DNA of 64,000 nt from Daedaleopsis sinensis (Eukaryota; Basidiomycota; Agaricomycetes; Polyporales; Polyporaceae). Shown here one piece after another: positions 60,776 to 64,000 of the stretch. The translations under genes were made by a program, and so were the position numbers. Below the pieces are notes generated by a model. The model saw only the letters and a program-made list of their open reading frames with translations, had not been told where the DNA came from and made no database searches. Position 1 is the stretch's first letter, and every line of letters starts with the position of its first letter. Location of the stretch: contig CM066302.1 of the NCBI GenBank assembly GCA_033807695.1, positions 682,001-746,000 of the forward strand. The letters run 5' to 3'.

Positions 60776-61740
60776 GGGTCGTGTTCTAACGGAAACTACC
60801 TGTGAGCACTAGTAGCTCTTACAAGTGATTATAAACAGCCACTTACATGAGTCTTGTGCAATGTCGTGGGGCTCGTTGAGAGGACACGGGAGAGAAGTTG
60901 ACACGGGCGTCGTTTCGAGTTCACTACTACTGCCGCTCTTGTAGTGAGCTGAAATGAAATTAGTCTGCTCCTTGCATATGACAGACTGTGAGCTCACCCT
61001 CTGCGGGCTTGAAGCTGTGTACAGTGCCTATTGAATGTGAACAAACCCTTATAGACCTGTATGAAATTTCAGAATTTGCGACTTGGACACCGGATTGTCG
61101 TGACAAATGAGAGTCAAGGAGCCGTCTACACCACTGAGGGGAAAATTTCCCCCGCCTCTAGAGGCAGAGAAGGTTACAACCCCGACGTATCGATGGCAGG
61201 AGGGGGCACTCGGACCGGCCGAAGAGAACGCCGGAGCTGAGCGTCGATCGAGCGCATCATGATCAATTGATGCGCCCTAGATACGATTTAAGCCAGACGC
61301 GGCACAACGGTGAAGCTTTGAAGCTTTGAAGCTTCGGATATCGAGTTGAGTCCGGCTGTCATGATAGCAGGCCTCCAAGATCTCAGGGTCGGTCACAGCG
61401 ATCGCCTGTATGGAATAAATGCAAGGGCATTCAGTGCATTCAAGCAAGTACTTCGCCTCGTAGTCCTTTAGCCGCGCCTCATAACCACTCCCACCTCACC
61501 CACCTCACGGGCTACCATCTCTCAACCCAACTCGCCAATACTTACCCACCTTCACCAGACGGTCCCAGACAGAACCGATACGGCGTCTTCCGCTAAAACT
61601 TGTGGGCTATGTCAGCCATACTCCACCAAGTGCGAGCAAGGCCAATACGCACTCGAGGGTCGTTCCTGCAACCGCGCACGCAGACCACACAGCACAGCCA
61701 AAAGGTTCAGCTCAGCGGCGTCATGGGGAGATAAGCAGAG
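60776..61740. other. PARG upstream region; short repeat
   Basis: No coding gene supported. Includes GAAGCTTT repeated three times at 61312-61334. Confidence 0.4.
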
Positions 61741-62049
61741 CTAGCGCACACACCCCCAGAAACTGTCGGCATTCCCGTACGAAGTCGCGTCCGCAAACCC
61801 GTACTTGGTCGGGTCGTCGAGGATCGTCGTAAAGATCGCGGCCGAGTCCCAGAACCACACCGAGACTTGCGGCACACGCGCATAAGTACCGACCGTGCCG
61901 CTCACGAGCGCGAGCCAGCAGCCCGGAACATGTGAGCTCACGTCGGGGTGTGCGGTCTTCAGCGCCTGCGCGCGACCCGCGAGCTTCAAGTTGAAGCCCT
62001 CGATGACCGTCTTGAGCAGAGCCTGCGCGTCCGTGCTTTGCGCGAGCAT
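61741..62049 (-). pseudogene. GDSL/SGNH esterase fragment (CE16-like)
   Basis: The exon after a CATCGCAG acceptor reads LLKTVIEGFNLKLAGRAQAL, VSVWFWDSAAIFTTILDDP and TKYGFADATSYGNADSFWGC, then stops. This is the C-terminal part of fungal carbohydrate-esterase-family-16 acetylesterases. These normally continue with an N-D-Y-H-P-type block holding the catalytic Asp and His; here a TAG interrupts just before it. No catalytic Ser block (GDS) was found upstream. It is either a remnant or a gene with an unrecognised last exon. Confidence 0.55.
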
Positions 62050-62721
62050 CTGCGATGGAAGCGAGGTGAGTGACATGGCCTGGATGGAAGACGATGCGAC
62101 TGACCAGGTGGATTAACTCCATTAGAGGCGAACGACGCAGTTAACGTCGTCGCAACAGAGATTGCGAGGGGTTATACACCTCGAAGATGCTCGGACGAAA
62201 TACCGTCCGCCTGACACTCTCCGCATGCGCGCGGGTCATCCTCGGACCAGCGCCCGTTTACCTGGCTCAACGTCTAGCATAGTTTGCGTTCCTGGGGCTT
62301 CTGGACGGATGTGCGACTGCATCCAGGTGCGTCCCGTGGTCAGTTGCGAAGGTCAAAGATTGAGAAATTAGCGTCTGGCGAGATTGTGTTCGAAACACCT
62401 GCCATGTTAATCAGTCGCGTCTCCCACTGCGCCGCCGCTGTATCCTGTCAAGAACCTTCGTGCATTCGGGATTTGTTCAGCCCGCTCGGGGACCTAGCAT
62501 CCGCGTCGAAAATGATCCGGGCGAGGTGTGGTGACGATGAAAGTTGTGCATTGTCTCTGGGCAAACCTGATCCTGATAGCTGGAGGCAGACTGTTGCATA
62601 CCTAGTTGGGTGCTAATAAGCATGTTCGTCGTGTATATGAAGCATACGCCTTAGAATGCCAAGGGTGGATTAACTGCATAGCGTGCACGAGTGATACTAT
62701 GACGACGTACCCTGCAATTCA

Positions 62722-63400
62722 CTAGAACAACTTTTCCAAGTTGTCTATTTGCATCTCCTCTATCAGCTTTTTCGTCACATATCTCCAGCATTGTGGACAG
62801 TAATATCGAAACGTGTCTTGAGCCCGGGTATCGGCAGCGGCTTCTTCAGCTTGTACAGCTCCGCGACGGGATAGGCATACTTTGACTTACATCTGTCGAA
62901 ATCGTCGTTACCTACGCCTGGGGTCGTTCACTTCACCAAGAACTTTTGGCGCGGTGGTGAACATGACGTATCTGATATCGGAGATATATCATGTATCAGC
63001 AGTGTTGACTTGAGAACGACGCACGAAAGGCACTAACATGTTCCCTTGCTTGGCACAGCAACGTGCGTAGACCGTATGCAGCCTTAGGCAGACCAATCGC
63101 ACTGCCGTAGCTATCTTGAATTCAGGATGCGTCAAGGGATCTGACTCACGTAACAGAGGAAGTAGGTGCAGTCCTGGTGCAGTCTATTAGAGCCAAAAGC
63201 GCGCTCTCTTTCAGCTTGTACCTTCGAAATTGATGATTTTTCTTCCGCTCTGCGATGAGCTGCTTGAGCTCCGGCTTGATGGAGAGAATCACGTCCATCA
63301 TCCCCAGCATTGAATTTGCGCCTCGGCTTAACAGGCTTCAGGTGTGTAGATGAGGCTAGGCAGAGGCTGAGGCGAGTTTGCTTCGAAAATCGACTCAATG
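62722..63400 (-). CDS. Unassigned multi-exon gene
   Basis: Coding-like minus-strand pieces: MMDVILSIKPELKQLIAERR and RYKLKESALLALIDCTRT (about 63300-63180); FKIATAVRLVCLRLHTVYAR (about 63120-63060); DIRYVMFTTAPKVLGEVNDP (about 62980-62920); then either KYAYPVAELYKLKKPLPIPG with LKTRFDITVHNAG, or an overlapping frame ending WRYVTKKLIEEMQIDNLEKL at 62722. Candidate GT-AG sites exist between them, but I could not fix one continuous model and recognise no family. Confidence 0.3.
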
Positions 63401-64000
63401 GGTTTAGGATCGCTAGTGACTAGTGCCCGAGCTGAAGAGGTTTATCAGGCGAAAGAGGCCATCTAGTTCCGTTCTGTAGGCATGTGTAGCAGACCAAAAG
63501 CGTCTCAAGATGTAAATAGATGTGAGGACAAGGTGCTAGCAAAAACAAAGGACGGAATCGCGGTCAGAGCTTCTGGTGTCGCGTCTGTGGCTGAGCGCTA
63601 CGAACATGCGTTCCCACGGCTTCTAAAACCCGTTCTGTGACCCTCTGTAAGTGTAACTTACCACTTACTTACCGCGATTTTGCAGCTTTACATCAATGAC
63701 TTCGTCGTCGAGTACACGTACACTAAGGGCTGTTCTGCCAATTGATTCTCTTCAGTGTTTCCGACCGTGCTTGAGAAAAGGTCGCGCACGTTTCCGAGTC
63801 CAAAAGCGGAAAACAAAGATGAGATCGCCGGAGCCAGCCGCATAGCGCCCGCAGAACAATGGCTGTCGGTTGTGCTCTTCATCTTCTCCCTTCACTCCCA
63901 TCTGCCCTCCCCCTCCCGACTCGACGCCCTCCACGTCCCCTGCGCTGTGCGCACACAGACGTCGCTGCCTTTCATGATCAGGAAAATGGCGTCAAAGCTC
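63401..64000. other. Window end, nothing assigned
   Basis: A short minus-strand frame (MRLAPAISSLFSAFGLGNVR region, 63690-63880) has no recognised motif; it may belong to a gene that extends past the right edge. Confidence 0.3.

Overview
This is fungal nuclear DNA, most likely from a wood-decay Agaricomycete and plausibly one of the Polyporales. The evidence is GC-rich genes cut by many 45-80 nt GT-AG introns, multi-exon P450s with the basidiomycete layout, a trichodiene-synthase-like terpene synthase, an F-box/leucine-rich family, a Ty1/copia remnant and a secreted class II peroxidase whose residues fit a versatile peroxidase. No tRNA, rRNA or CRISPR array could be supported.

Left part (1-11.8 kb): a secreted subtilase cut by the window edge, an acylphosphatase, a small COX14-like membrane protein, a dead M24 peptidase, the 3' tail of a dead P450, an intact P450 on the minus strand, an uncertain coding stretch split by one TGA, and a classical short-chain dehydrogenase. 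Middle part (12.7-31.3 kb): a dead adenylate-forming (NRPS-like) gene; two P450s arranged head to head around a 2 kb spacer holding P450 promoter copies, a 45-bp perfect inverted repeat and a UbiA-prenyltransferase fragment; the SWR1 chromatin remodeler; a sesquiterpene-synthase-type gene with a 6-nt exon; and a relic of the SWR1 3' end. The three P450s share one 11-exon structure. P450s, dehydrogenase, terpene synthase and the dead adenylation and UbiA genes together suggest an eroding or reshuffled terpenoid locus, interrupted by the housekeeping SWR1 gene.

Right part (31.4-64 kb): an ArsB/anion-transporter-like membrane protein with a 760-nt intron, a very low-complexity disordered protein with a 1.2 kb intron, a decayed peroxidase copy, the mitochondrial succinate/fumarate carrier, the intact versatile peroxidase, a 68-bp terminal-inverted-repeat element, an F-box pair (one disabled by a stop, a frameshift and a copia insertion, one intact), a microbial-type poly(ADP-ribose) glycohydrolase, a GDSL-esterase fragment and an unassigned gene near the end.

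The theme of the window is local duplication followed by decay: P450 x4, peroxidase x2, F-box x2, and part of SWR1 x2. Exon coordinates were worked out by hand from splice signals and reading-frame continuity; family assignments rest on recognisable motifs, since no database search was possible.
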